This document shows, in pieces, positions 53,661-64,000 of a stretch of DNA of 64,000 bases. Made by a program: the position numbers and the translations under genes. Each line of letters starts with the position of its first letter. Position 1 is the first letter of the stretch. Source of the stretch: Pseudomonas putida (GTDB lineage: Bacteria; Pseudomonadota; Gammaproteobacteria; Pseudomonadales; Pseudomonadaceae). The notes under the pieces are model-generated. The model did no database searches. It had not been told where the DNA came from and was given only the letters and a program-made list of their open reading frames with translations. Location of the stretch: positions 6,255,295-6,319,294 of the forward strand of contig CP163498.1 in the NCBI GenBank assembly GCA_041071465.1, read 5' to 3'.

Positions 53661-55532
53661 ATGCTCTCCCTGTTCCAGCGAAAACGGCCCCCGGTCGCTG
53701 CCGCGCCGTCGCCAGCACCCGCCACCGACCTCCCGAAAGGGTTGATGCGGCCGGAGTCGGCCGCATCGTTGCTCGCCACCCCGCGCCGGCAGAAGCTGCT
53801 GGAACACATCTGGCAGCGCACCTCGCTTTCGCGCAAGCAGTTCGCCTCCCTGTACCGCGCGCCGCTGGAGCGCTACGCCGAGCTGGTCCAGGCCTTCCCG
53901 GCTTCCGAAGCGCATCACCATGCCTACCCGGGCGGCATGCTCGACCATGGCCTCGAAATCGTCGCCTACAGCCTAAAGCTGCGGCAGTCCCATCTGCTGC
54001 CCATCGGGGCCAGCCCCGAAGACCAGGCGGCGCAGGCCGAAGCCTGGACTGCGGCCGTCGCCTATGCCGCACTGCTCCATGACATCGGCAAGGTGGCCGT
54101 CGATCTGCACGTCGAGCTGGCCGACGGCAGCACCTGGCACCCATGGCACGGCCCGCTGCGCCAACCGTACCGCTTCCGCTACCGCGACGACCGCGAGTAC
54201 CGGCTTCATAGCGCCGCGACAGGCTTGCTGTACCAGCAATTGCTCAATCGCGATCTGCTGGACTGGCTCAGTGGCTATCCATCCTTGTGGGCGCCGCTGC
54301 TCTACGTCTTGGCTGGGCAGTACGAGCACGCCGGGGTTCTGGGCGAGCTTGTCGTGCAGGCCGACCGCGCCTCCGTCGCCCAGGAGCTGGGCGGCGATCC
54401 CGCGCGCGCCATGGCCGCGCCCAAGCACTCGCTCCAACGCAAGCTGGTCAACGGGCTGCGCTACCTGCTCAAGGAAGAGCTGAAACTGAACCAGCCGGAG
54501 GCCTCCGATGGCTGGCTCACCGAGGACGCGCTGTGGCTGGTGAGCAAGACAGTCTCGGACAAGCTGCGCGCGCACCTGCTGTCCCAGGGGGTCGATGGCA
54601 TCCCCGCGAACAACACGGCCGTGTTCAACGTGCTACAGGATCATGCCATGTTGCAGCCCACCGCCTCCGGCAAGGCCATCTGGCGCGCAACTATTACCAG
54701 TGAGAGTGGCTGGTCCCATGCCTTCACGCTCCTGCGCCTGGCCCCGGCGCTGATCTGGGAGCCCTCGGAGCGACCCAGCCCATTTGCGGGAACCGTGACC
54801 GTGGACAACGCCGGCGAGGCCGAGGACGGGCCGCGCCCGTCCGCACCCGACGCTGCATTGCTACCTGGAGCAGCGGTGGCAACGGAGAAGGAGCCCGCAG
54901 CAAGCAGCCGTCCAGATCAGTCGGGCGGAAGTCACGCCATACCTCCCAGCACGCAGCGCAATCCGGCCGACCCACTGGAAAGCATGCTGGCGATGTTCGA
55001 GACAACGCCTGAGCCGGAGCAGTCCGTCGAAGCCCCGCCAGAGGGTGCCGACGATGCAGCGGTGCCGCTCGACCCTCCCGCATCGGCCCCAGGTCCTTCG
55101 GCGCCGACCGCCGCGCCTGCGCCGCACGATTTCGCCTCATTTACCGGGCGGCCATCGGGCGAGCATTTCATGGCCTGGCTGAAACAGGCCGTCCAGACCC
55201 GCAAGCTCATCATCAATGACGCCAAGGCCCTGGTACATACCGTGTCCGACACGGTTTACCTGATCAGCCCTGGTGTTTTCCAGCGCTACGCACAAGAGCA
55301 TCCAACCATTGGGCCGCTTGCGAAGGACGCGGCCCTGCAGGACTGGCAGTGGGTGCAGAAGCGCTTTGAAAAACTCGGACTCCACAGGAAACAGCCATCG
55401 GGTCTGAACATCAGGACGTGCGAGGTCATGGGACCGCGCAAAACGCGCCAGGTGCATGGCTATTTGCTCGAAGACCCATCGCACATATTCGATGCCGTTC
55501 CACCGAACAATCCTTATCTGTCGCTCAAATAG
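53661..55532 (+). CDS. traI: MobH-type relaxase (TraI)
   Basis: This 623-aa relaxase has the TraI_2/MobH N-terminal domain with HD-type metal-binding motifs HHAYPGGMLDHGLEIVAYSL (about residues 85-104) and YAALLHDIGKVAVDLH (about 135-150). A disordered Pro/Ala/Glu region (about 380-490) and a C-terminal DUF1528-like domain (FMAWLKQAVQTRKLIINDAK, VHTVSDTVYLISPGVFQRYA) follow. It nicks oriT and pilots the strand. ATG 53661 was chosen as the start of recognisable relaxase sequence (LFQRKRPPVAAAP); the frame from 53586 has no ribosome site. Confidence 0.9.
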   Translation: MLSLFQRKRPPVAAAPSPAPATDLPKGLMRPESAASLLATPRRQKLLEHIWQRTSLSRKQFASLYRAPLERYAELVQAFPASEAHHHAYPGGMLDHGLEIVAYSLKLRQSHLLPIGASPEDQAAQAEAWTAAVAYAALLHDIGKVAVDLHVELADGSTWHPWHGPLRQPYRFRYRDDREYRLHSAATGLLYQQLLNRDLLDWLSGYPSLWAPLLYVLAGQYEHAGVLGELVVQADRASVAQELGGDPARAMAAPKHSLQRKLVNGLRYLLKEELKLNQPEASDGWLTEDALWLVSKTVSDKLRAHLLSQGVDGIPANNTAVFNVLQDHAMLQPTASGKAIWRATITSESGWSHAFTLLRLAPALIWEPSERPSPFAGTVTVDNAGEAEDGPRPSAPDAALLPGAAVATEKEPAASSRPDQSGGSHAIPPSTQRNPADPLESMLAMFETTPEPEQSVEAPPEGADDAAVPLDPPASAPGPSAPTAAPAPHDFASFTGRPSGEHFMAWLKQAVQTRKLIINDAKALVHTVSDTVYLISPGVFQRYAQEHPTIGPLAKDAALQDWQWVQKRFEKLGLHRKQPSGLNIRTCEVMGPRKTRQVHGYLLEDPSHIFDAVPPNNPYLSLK

Positions 55533-55582
55533 CCGACTAAGAGGGGAAGTGCCACACGTTCTGTTTGAACGGGTGGCAAGCT

Positions 55583-56629
<1,047 letters not shown>

Positions 56630-56887
56630 TCACTGAAGACCGAGCGCCTTCATCAGCCTCGGCTTCTGGCTCGCGAAGGTGCCATAGAAGACCTCGTCGC
56701 CGACGATCGTGATCGGGGCCACGCGCACGCCGGTTCGTGACTTGGCCTCCGCGGAAATCTTCGGGTCGGTCAGGTCGCGCTCTTCAAACGCGATGCCCTG
56801 CTGGGACAACCACTCCTTTAGTGCCCGGCAGTCCGGGCAAGTTGGAGTGCTATAGATGAGGATGCGCGGGGTGTTGGCTTGGTTCAT
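56630..56887 (-). CDS. Glutaredoxin-like protein
   Basis: This 85-aa thiol protein has the active site STPTCPDC followed by RALKEWLSQQGIAFEERDLT and a TGVRVAPITIVGDEVFYG block with the cis-Pro typical of glutaredoxins. It starts at ATG 56887 (NQANTPRILIYS); the frame extends upstream but without a ribosome site. It follows the DUF305 gene after 10 bp and is probably in its operon, i.e. under the CueR-type promoter. Confidence 0.87.
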   Translation of the reverse strand: MNQANTPRILIYSTPTCPDCRALKEWLSQQGIAFEERDLTDPKISAEAKSRTGVRVAPITIVGDEVFYGTFASQKPRLMKALGLQ

Positions 56888-56897
56888 GGTCGTGCCT

Positions 56898-57599
56898 TCA
56901 CTTGCCCCGAGCGACAAGCCAACTCTTCATCATGGCGATCTCGCCTTCCTGCGCGGAGATGACCTCCTGAGCCAACTTGCGGACCTCCGGGTTCTTGCCG
57001 TACTGCAGCGCCACCTTGGCCATGTCGATCGCACCCTGGTGGTGCGGGATCATGCCGCGCATGAAGTCCACATCGGCGTCGCCGCTGAAGTCGATCATCA
57101 TGTCCGCATGCATGCGGTCGTTGCCGGCACGGTAGGCGGCCGTCGAGGCATCGCCCGAGCTGCCGGCCGCCGCCTGCTGGCCGTTGTCGCCCAGCCACTT
57201 GTTCATCATGGCGATCTCGCCTTCCTGCACGGTGATGACCTCCTGGGCCAGCTTGTGAACCTCCGGGTCCTTGCCGTACTGCAGCGCCACCTTGGCCATG
57301 TCGATCGCGCCCTGGTGGTGCGGGATCATGCCACGCATGAAATCGACGTCGGCGTTGCCAGTGAACTGCGCTCCCATCCCGGCGTGCATCTGGTCGTTCA
57401 CGGCGCGATACGCGGTCGTGGAAGGACTGTCATTGGCCGAGGCGCTGGAGGGCATCGCGTGCCCTTGGTGACCTCCGCCCGCACTGGCCTGCATCGCTTC
57501 ACCCGACGGGACGACCACCTTCTTCTGGACGGCCATCAGGCCGGCGGCGACCACGACGGCGCCCGCAATGAACAAGAGGCTGAACTTGTTGACCTTCAT
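56898..57599 (-). CDS. Tandem DUF305 (CopM-like) periplasmic protein
   Basis: This 233-aa protein has an N-terminal membrane/signal segment ([20 protein letters not shown]), a His/Met-rich linker and two DUF305 units. Each carries [20 protein letters not shown] and QEGEIAMM, which suggest copper or silver binding. The two units are nearly identical in DNA as well, so the duplication is recent. It is probably exported and acts in metal tolerance; its CueR-type promoter supports copper. Confidence 0.88.
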   Translation of the reverse strand: MKVNKFSLLFIAGAVVVAAGLMAVQKKVVVPSGEAMQASAGGGHQGHAMPSSASANDSPSTTAYRAVNDQMHAGMGAQFTGNADVDFMRGMIPHHQGAIDMAKVALQYGKDPEVHKLAQEVITVQEGEIAMMNKWLGDNGQQAAAGSSGDASTAAYRAGNDRMHADMMIDFSGDADVDFMRGMIPHHQGAIDMAKVALQYGKNPEVRKLAQEVISAQEGEIAMMKSWLVARGK

Positions 57600-57631
57600 G
57601 AAAAAACTCCTTGAATGAGGTTGATGGGTTC

Positions 57632-57662
57632 ACTGTAGGGCCTCCCATTGTTGGAAGGTCAA
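57632..57662 (-). promoter_or_regulatory. CueR-type promoter of the DUF305 operon
   Basis: On the minus strand, TTGACC (57657-57662) and TACAGT (57632-57637) have a 19-bp spacer holding the dyad CCTTCC/GGGAGG. This is the arrangement of MerR-family copper-sensing (CueR) promoters. No CueR gene is in the window. Confidence 0.7.
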
Positions 57663-57779
57663 GCCCTTATTTCGCCCGTCACTTGGCGCTGCACGGCGGT
57701 GTGCCCATGCCCATTTCAGTTGCAAGTAATTCTCAACAAAGGTAGGATGTTAGGACGTTAATAGCGAGAGTCCAGGATC

Positions 57780-58190
57780 ATGTCCCAGCAACCGAAAGTT
57801 CACGACACCAGCGATTTCCCCATCGTCCGCTTCGACGGCGCAAGCATCTACAACGGATACAGCAGCGCCTGGTGCGCGGAAATGGATGAACTCGTCGCCT
57901 GCGGAAAGCCCTTCGTGCTTATCTACGTCGCGGGAGGGCCAGAAGAGACTCTCGACGATCGCGCTCAGCGCGGCGTCTGGCTGAAGACTCACAAGGAGAC
58001 GCTTGGCGGCACATTGCTCGCGCTCATCCACGTCGAACCGGATTCGGATAAGCGAGCCCAGTTGGAGGCCATGCTGCCAAAGCTCGTCCAGGCTTTCGGT
58101 ACACCGCAGTCCACCCGGGCCACCCACGCCGATGCCGAGGCGCTGGCCCGGTATGTCCTGGCGGGTGGTCGCGTCGAAGATTCGATATGA
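57780..58190 (+). CDS. Unknown cytosolic protein
   Basis: This 136-aa soluble protein starts MSQQPKVHDTSDFPIVRFDG. It has an alpha/beta look (GKPFVLIYVAGGPEETLDDR, TLLALIHVEPDSDKRAQLEA). No family is recognised. It is divergent from the DUF305 gene and convergent with the GntR gene. Confidence 0.7.
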   Translation: MSQQPKVHDTSDFPIVRFDGASIYNGYSSAWCAEMDELVACGKPFVLIYVAGGPEETLDDRAQRGVWLKTHKETLGGTLLALIHVEPDSDKRAQLEAMLPKLVQAFGTPQSTRATHADAEALARYVLAGGRVEDSI

Positions 58191-58345
58191 ACAGCACCGT
58201 CCGGTCGCTGTAGCGCACCAAGGGCCTATCCATGAGGACCGGCTACCGCGTGCTCTCCGGGAAACAACCCGCGTTCCGATCAACGGGGCCGGCGACCGGC
58301 TGCTCGATGGAAAGCGGCATTGCCAGCGCGGGAGTCGCGCTCGGA

Positions 58346-59040
58346 TCAACCCGATTTCTCAAGTGCCGCAATCAGCGGAGCGACCACGTTCCGCACAGCC
58401 GCCGCAGCTGCTTCTCCATCCTGGCGCTCGATAGCATCCACGATCGCCTCATGGGTCGCGAGACCCGGCTCGGGCAGTTCCTTGTCCTTCAGCGCAGTCA
58501 GCGTGTTCATGCGGACCGAGTTCGCGAAGTAGCGGTACAGCTCAGCCAGCGCGCCGTTGCCGCACATCCCGGCGATCGCGCAGTGGAAAGCCGTATCGGC
58601 CTCGGCAAAGGCCGCGCTCGATGCGTGTTGCTCCTGCTCGCCGCGGGCCTTCAACAGTCGGCGCAGCAGCCCAACGTCCGCCTTGGACCGATGCACCGCG
58701 GCCAACCTGGCCGCCTCGGTTTCCAGCATGCAGCGCAACGCGAAGTGCTCTCGCAAGCCGGAACGCCCGACACGGCGCATGACCTCGGCCGGATCGATAT
58801 TGGTTCGCACGTAGGTGCCATCACCCTGGCGGACTTCCAGGACCTGGCCGTGCGAGAGCACGCGAATGGCTTCCGCACCGTGTTGCGGCCAACCTCCAGC
58901 ATCTCGGCCAGTTCCTGCTCCCTGGGGATGCGCTCGCCGACCTTCCAGGCGCCTCCCTCGATCTGGCCGCGGATCAGCTCAATCGTCGAATCGACGAGCG
59001 AACGCCGCGGCGCCTGTGGGAGTGTGAAGCGGTTATTCAT
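58346..59040 (-). pseudogene. FadR-type GntR regulator, frameshifted
   Basis: The two frames give one 231-aa regulator: an N-terminal winged helix (RSLVDSTIELIRGQIEGGAW, EQELAEMLEVGRNTVR) and a FadR-type helical effector domain (ALRCMLETEAARLAAVHRSK, AFAEADTAFHCAIAGMCGNG). The gene spans 695 bp, one short of a multiple of three. Restoring one G at about 58875 (CGGGAA read as CGGAA on the coding strand) yields NTVREAIRVLSHGQVLEVRQ, the expected continuation of the recognition helix. It is divergent from the Mo-oxidoreductase, with a dyad between them. Real mutation or sequencing error cannot be separated here. Confidence 0.82.
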
Positions 59041-59105
59041 CGCGGTTCTCAAATGACGTAGAGACGGGAGCCCATCGGACCTCGATTGTAGCAACTCAGG
59101 CCTTA

Positions 59106-59134
59106 TACATAGGATGATTCTATGTATTTGACAA
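59106..59134 (+). promoter_or_regulatory. Dyad operator and promoter of the oxidoreductase gene
   Basis: ATACATAG (59106-59113) and CTATGTAT (59121-59128) form a perfect 8-bp dyad with a 7-bp spacer. It directly adjoins a -35-like TTGACA (59129-59134). A weak -10 (AATATT or ATATTA) follows at 59152-59158. The dyad is a plausible GntR-type operator. Confidence 0.6.
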
Positions 59135-59182
59135 AAGAGCAATTTTAAAGAATATTAACTGTTTTTAGTAGTGAGGTTTCCA

Positions 59183-62100
59183 ATGTCAGATATTATTCCC
59201 GGATATTGCACACTTTGCCGTTCGCGGTGTGGGACGCTGAGTGAAGTAGCAAATGACCACCTGATCAAGGTACGGGCTAACCCTGAACACCCTAATGGTA
59301 AGGCCATGTGTATGAAGGGGAAAGCGGCACCTGAGCTGGTGGACAGCGCAAATAGAATTCTGTACCCGATGAAGAGAACTCATCCTAAAGGTGCAGAGGA
59401 TCCGGGCTGGCAACGTATAAGTTGGGAAGAGGCTATGTCAACGATAGCCGGACAACTGGAAAAATTTAAACGAGAGGATGGAGCTGAATCTGTCGCTTTC
59501 GGCTTTACGAGCCCAAGCGGTACCCCCCTCAGTGATGCAATTGAATGGTTAGAGCGATTTGTTCGTATCTATGGCAGCCCAAATACCAGCTATGGAACTG
59601 AGATATGTAACTGGCATAAAGACGTTGCACATCGATGGACCTTTGGCTGCGGCATTCCTGTTGCTGATTATTCCCATGCCGATCTTATTCTTCTTGGGGG
59701 CATAACCCCGCGAATACTTGGCTTGCCCAGGCTAGTGCGATTGGTACTGGTCGAAATAACGGCGCAAAACTGATTGTCGTGGATCCTCGCCCGACACCCT
59801 TAGCGAAAGAAGCAAATGCCTGGCTTGATGTCAATCCTGGAACTGACGGTGCATTAGCTTTGGGGTTAAGCCATCTCCTGGTAGAACGAAACCTGTTTAA
59901 TCATGAGTTTGTTCGAAACTGGACTAATGGTCCTTTGTTGGTTCGAAATGATAATGGTTATTTTCTTCGGGAAAAAGATATTAACCCACTTGCCATCAGT
60001 AATCGCTATACAGTTTGGGACGAACACAACCAGCAAGTCACATTTATCGATTCCGAGACTCGAACTGAAGAAACGCTGATGCCTACAGCTGCACTTGAGG
60101 GCAATGTTGAAGTCGCAATAGCTGATGGTGCAAAAATTTCCTGCCAAACGGCGTTTTCATCTTTTAAAGATATGTTGGCTAATTATGACCCAGAAAACGT
60201 AAGCCGTATCACCGGGGTATCTGTTGCGTCAATTGAAGCCGCTGCGAGTTTGATTGCCGGGGCCAAGAAAATCGCCTACCACAGTTGGTCTGGAGTGGCT
60301 CAACACACTAATGCCACCCAAACAGAACGTGCGATTGCGACACTGTATGCTTTAACCGGTTGTTTCGATCAGGAAGGATGTAATCGAATCTATGCCAGCC
60401 ACCCGGTAAATGTGGTTAATTCACCGACATTGATGCCTAAATCACAATGGGATAAAGCATTAGGCCTTGAAGAAAGGCCTATCGGGCCGCCTTCACAAGG
60501 TTGGGTTCATTCTCAGGATATCTGGCATTCAGTATTAGAAGGTACACCCTATAAAATTCGCGGGTTAATTGGCTTTGGTGCCAACATATTACTTTCACAA
60601 AGTGATACTTCTCTCGGACAACAGGCGCTTGAGGCGCTTGAGTTTTATGCCCATGTAGATTTGTTTGAAACGCCTACATCAAAGTATGCTGATATCCTTC
60701 TGCCAGTTAACACTGCCTGGGAGCGCGAAGGCCTAAGAACCGGGTTTGAAAGTAGTGCTGCTGCTCAGGACCACATTCAGTTGAGAAAAAAAATGGTCTC
60801 TCCGCGCGGTGAAAGCCGTTCCGACCTTGAGATTGTTTTCGATCTTGCATGCCGGTTAGGAATGAATGAAGCGTTCTTCGACGGCAATATTGAGGCAGCC
60901 TGGAATTATCAACTAGAACCATTAGGTTTGACTGTTGAGATGCTCAGAAATAAGCCAGAAGGTTACGATATCCCGCTTGAGCATAAAGTCAGAAAATATG
61001 CTTTCAGAGACCCAAATAGTGGATATCTGGCAGGTTTCAATACAGAAACAAAACGTGCAGAGTTTTACTCTGAGATCCTTCATCACTATGGTTACAATCC
61101 TTTACCTGAGTATGTACAGCCGCAAGAATACCAGCGCAACGATCCTGATTATCCATTAATGCTGACATCCGTTAAAAGCGGATTCTTCTGTCATAGCCAA
61201 CATCGAAGCCTGACTAGCCTACGAAAAAAAGCACCTTATCCAACGGTAGACATTTCGGCAACTCTGGCTGACGAAGAAGGTATCAAGACGGGGGATTGGG
61301 TAGAAATTGAAACGAGAGCAGGTCTTGCTCGATTTAGAGCAAAAGTGGAAGCCAAACTCTCTCATGAAACTGTAATTGCTGAGTTTGGGTGGTGGCAGGC
61401 TTGTCCTGATTTTGGCAAACCTTCATACCCGGTTAAAGGTGAGTACAGTAGCAATTACAATAGTTTAATCAGCGGTGATAGCTATGATCCAGTCAGCGGT
61501 GCTTTACCTTTGCGTTCATTCCGCTGCCGCATTCGCCGCTTGAATGATTTTGAGCTGATAAGGCGCCCCTGGGAAGGTCGTAAAACATTCAAAGTCATTG
61601 AACTGAAAAAAGAAGCAGATAATGTTACGACAATTACCTTCCAATCGAACAGTGAAGGCTACTTACCTGATTATGAACCGGGCCAGCATATCACTGTTAG
61701 CTGTTGTCCGATGAGCGATTCTGAAGAGATCGTTACCCGGGCGTATTCGCTGACAGGCCCTGCGTTTGTTCATGACCGTAAAACCTATTCCATTTCTGTC
61801 CGTCATCAGAAAGCGACTGATGAGAAAGGTGAGTATGTTGAAGGAATAATGTCATCCTACATAAACACGCATTTGCAGATAGGCAAGGATGTTGAACTTA
61901 CCCCTCCTGGGGGGAATTTCATTGTCCCGCTCAATGCCGTCCAGCCTGTCGTAATCTTTGCTGGCGGTATTGGAATTACTCCATTCATTTCCTATCTGGA
62001 GTCTATTAACCCCCAAGCGGAAGGTCCGGAGATCTGGCTTTTCTATGCTAATCAAAATAGTAGGCTACATGCGTTTAAGAAAAGAATTGCGGAGCTAAAT

Positions 62101-62622
62101 GCGTCTATTGACAGGCTTAAAGTAATTAATATCTACAATCAGCCCCTCGACTGTGATATTCCAGGATTGGATTATGATAGAGCTGGTTACGTTGGTGCGG
62201 GAGATGTCGAGGCATATCTTATTGAGAATAATGCTCGTTATTACATGTGTGGTCCGCAGCCTATGATGGATGCGATATCGCGAGGGCTTCAGGAGAGAGG
62301 TGTACCTGCATTTGCTATTTTCTACGAGATATTTCGTTCTCCAGCAAAAATAAATAATGATCCCTCATTACGTCATAAAGTCATTTTTGCAAAATCAGGA
62401 AGAACAGAGATTTGGACCACGGATAAAGGTACTCTACTTAATTTTGGGGAAAAGCTTGGGATTCAAATGCCTAGTGGTTGTCGTGTTGGACAATGTGAAA
62501 GCTGTTCAACTAGGGTGATTGCAGGGAACGTACAGCATCTGAATGGTGTGGAGCCCTCTGATGAGGGGGCATGTTTGACATGTCAGTGCATTCCTGCCGG
62601 TGATATCACGATTGATGCTTGA
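59183..62622 (+). pseudogene. Fused molybdopterin oxidoreductase - flavin reductase - ferredoxin, one-base frameshift
   Basis: This is a 1146-aa multidomain redox protein if one base is restored. Residues 1-790: a bis-MGD molybdoenzyme, with a [4Fe-4S] motif YCTLCRSRCG (C9, C12, C16) plus CMKGK, and a likely Mo-ligand region TEICNWHKD (C142). About 790-1040: a ferredoxin-NAD(P)H reductase module (TRAYSLTG, VVIFAGGIGITPFISYLES). About 1060-1146: a plant-type 2Fe-2S ferredoxin (PSGCRVGQCESC, ACLTCQC). The break at about 59695 (CTTCTTTGGGGG read as CTTCTTGGGGG) interrupts LLWGHNPANTW. The DNA is AT-rich (TTATTCTTCTT-type codons), unlike everything before 59.1 kb. The substrate is unknown; the fusion could draw electrons from NAD(P)H directly. 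Confidence 0.82.
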
Positions 62623-62651
62623 GGTAAGTACTAGCTATTAGCATCCTTTAC

Positions 62652-62680
62652 ATCAGGCCATTTCAGTGGCCTGATTTTTT
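62652..62680 (+). terminator. Rho-independent terminator
   Basis: ATCAGGCCA-TTTCAG-TGGCCTGAT is followed by TTTTT, 30 bp after the oxidoreductase stop. Confidence 0.92.
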
Positions 62681-62795
62681 CTATGAATAACATTATGTTT
62701 TAAACAATTTTCAATTTTTTGTACGAATTCACCTCAATAGCCGATTTAATCAATTTTATCAGTGCGATCTTTCTAAGTTTTTATCATCCTCCCCC

Positions 62796-62826
62796 TTGAC
62801 CTTCCAGTTACTACAAGCTTTAGCCT
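62796..62826 (+). promoter_or_regulatory. MerR-family-type promoter facing the IS element
   Basis: TTGACC (62796-62801), a 19-bp spacer with the dyad CTTnnAGTnACTnnAAG (62801-62817) and a weak TAGCCT (62821-62826). The IS630 element begins 14 bp later, so it separates this promoter from whatever gene it served. Confidence 0.55.
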
Positions 62827-62839
62827 GTAAGAAATTATA

Positions 62840-63937
62840 CCAATTGCATTAATTAATTGACCAACTTTATCCACTCTCTCCAACAGAGATTTTTGACTCG
62901 TTCAACATCCGCAATGAATGTATTCCAAGCGCGAGAGACCTGTTCCACTATTTCTTCGTAACCTCGAAATACGCGGTTTGATAAGCAACGTTGCCGTAAC
63001 CATTGCCATACTTGCTCCATCGGGTTCAGCTCCGGAGAATAAGGTGGGAGTTTTAACAGACTGACATTGGTAAATGGGCTGGCCGTATCGATCGTATGCC
63101 AGCCCGCGCCATCCATTACAACAACGGCATGACGCCCAGGCTCTGTCGCTTCACTTATTAATTTCAGATGCTGCTTCATCACCTCTTTATTCACAAGAGG
63201 GCTGATAAGCGCCTGAGTATTACCATTGCTCGGACACACCGCCCCAAAGACATAGCCATAATCGAATTGCTGTTGCTTTACTACTCTTGGCCTGCTGCCC
63301 TTGGCTGCCCATATTCTGGACGTCTGATTTTGCTGACCGAATCGTGCTTCGTCTTGAAACCAGACGTCAACGCGATCCAGAGGAAGATGACCGGGAGTGT
63401 GAAGGATCGTTTCCAGCAGGAAATTTTTTAAAAGTGTCCTGGGTTTGTTGTGATTGTTTAGGGTGTTTAGAGCGACTGGTTATCCAACTGAAACCGAGCG
63501 CATCCATGATGCGGTATACGTTTCGCAACTGATAATCGATTTGGAAGGTGTCGCTAATGTATTGTCGTACATCCTGTGCAATCAAACGCCCCCCTCCTTT
63601 TTAACCGCATTTTCTTTGATAAAATGTGCGATCTGTTCTCGCTGGGAGACGGAGAGCTGACAGGGTCTACCCGGACTAGGTTTGGATTGCAGACCTTCAA
63701 GTCCGTGCGCCAGATAGTTGGATACCCAGGTATTAACACTGCCTCTGGCAACCCCAAGGTAAGTTGCTATCTGGGTTCGTGTTTCCCCATTCTTGAAATG
63801 ATACAAAGCTAGATAGCGGGTTCGCAGTTGCCCGTTGGAGGTTTGCTTTGCTAATTGTTTAAAGTCGTCGGCTGTATGCATATCAAAATCACTCGAATAT
63901 GAATACCACTATTAGATCAAACTTTTAAGACAATTGG
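62840..63937. mobile_element. IS630-family insertion sequence
   Basis: This 1098-bp element begins CCAATTG and ends CAATTGG, and is flanked by the TA duplication typical of the IS630/Tc1-mariner group (62838-62839 and 63938-63939). It carries one transposase gene on the minus strand, with two frame breaks. Confidence 0.85.
62853..63881 (-). pseudogene. IS630-family transposase with frame breaks
   Basis: Three frames in order make one transposase of about 340 aa. An N-terminal HTH (QIATYLGVARGSVNTWVSNY) is followed by DVRQYISDTFQIDYQLRNVY, then, in a third frame, a DDE domain with VDVWFQDEARFG, VVVMDGAGWHT and LPPYSPELNPMEQVW. Breaks lie at a six-C run (63589-63594) and a six-T run (63424-63429). 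The first fits a one-base loss. The second fits a one-base gain or two-base loss. Programmed frameshifting, decay and base-calling errors are all possible. Confidence 0.83.
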
Positions 63938-63939
63938 TA

Positions 63940-64000
63940 TTACTACAGACGCCAACTTCGGACTGGCCGAAGAGTTTTGGTGAATGAAAGGATCGTTATG
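63940..64000 (+). other. Start of the next gene at the window edge
   Basis: AAAGGA at 63986-63991 lies 6 bp before an ATG at 63998-64000, the last codon of the window, and may begin a gene that continues outside. A 13-codon frame before it ends TGA at about 63982. Confidence 0.4.

Noticed and set aside
57003..57335. Possible assembly duplication in the DUF305 gene
   Set aside because: The two units differ at several synonymous positions and are joined by a unique linker, so a true gene duplication is more likely.

Overview
The window is the interior of a large, high-GC integrative and conjugative element (ICE) of the PFGI-1/ICEclc type (MPF-G mating system). The host is probably a high-GC proteobacterium (Pseudomonas, Achromobacter, Stenotrophomonas or a relative). 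This rests on the ordered set of PFGI-1-family transfer genes (PilL, PFL_4693, PFL_4695, TraD, PFL_4697, RAQPRD and on to PFL_4711, TraG, MobH-type TraI), the DUF3275/DUF932/STY4534 accessory block and the codon bias. Neither ICE end, nor an integrase, is visible, so the window does not reach an attachment site.

Layout. 1-430: remnant of a sterol desaturase. 885-4975: divergent Cd/Pb/Zn resistance locus (MerR-family regulator, P-type ATPase with four metal-binding domains, lspA, a small Cys-rich exported peptide). 5.2-23.9 kb: ICE accessory/replication block of small conserved genes, many preceded by a strong hairpin, ending in an SNF2-type helicase. A 3.9-kb mercury transposon (9785-13717; merR-TPA plus a gutted tnpA; 38-39-bp inverted repeats; AATCA duplication) splits a DUF3085 gene in this block. 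24.0-30.1 kb: first transfer cluster. 30.1-37.4 kb, opposite strand: an eight-gene defence operon, consisting of an antitoxin/PIN pair, a TRIP13-like AAA+ ATPase, two HORMA-type proteins, a CD-NTase (type III CBASS), a DUF6602-like nuclease and an SMC/RecF-like ATPase. 37.5-51.6 kb: remaining mating-pore genes. 51.6-53.4 kb, minus strand: DUF3742 and a RES/Xre toxin-antitoxin pair. 53.7-55.5 kb: MobH relaxase. 55.6-59.0 kb: cargo (kdsA, glutaredoxin-like, tandem DUF305 protein with a CueR-type promoter, an unknown gene, a frameshifted GntR regulator). 59.1-64.0 kb: visibly AT-rich DNA carrying a fused molybdopterin/flavin/ferredoxin oxidoreductase and an IS630-family element with TA duplication.

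How the parts work together. The transfer genes encode a coupling protein, a VirB4-type ATPase, pore, lipoprotein and pilus components and a relaxase. Three transfer operons share an ATTGTTTG element 66-68 bp before their first start codon, which suggests one activator switches them together. The metal, mercury, copper-type and envelope genes are cargo. The CBASS-type operon and two toxin-antitoxin pairs probably defend or stabilise the element.

Caution. Five genes (tnpA remnant, TRIP13, RAQPRD, GntR, Mo-oxidoreductase) are each exactly one base short within a homopolymer, and the IS630 transposase has a break compatible with the same error. Systematic undercalling of homopolymers in the read data is a serious alternative to real mutation.
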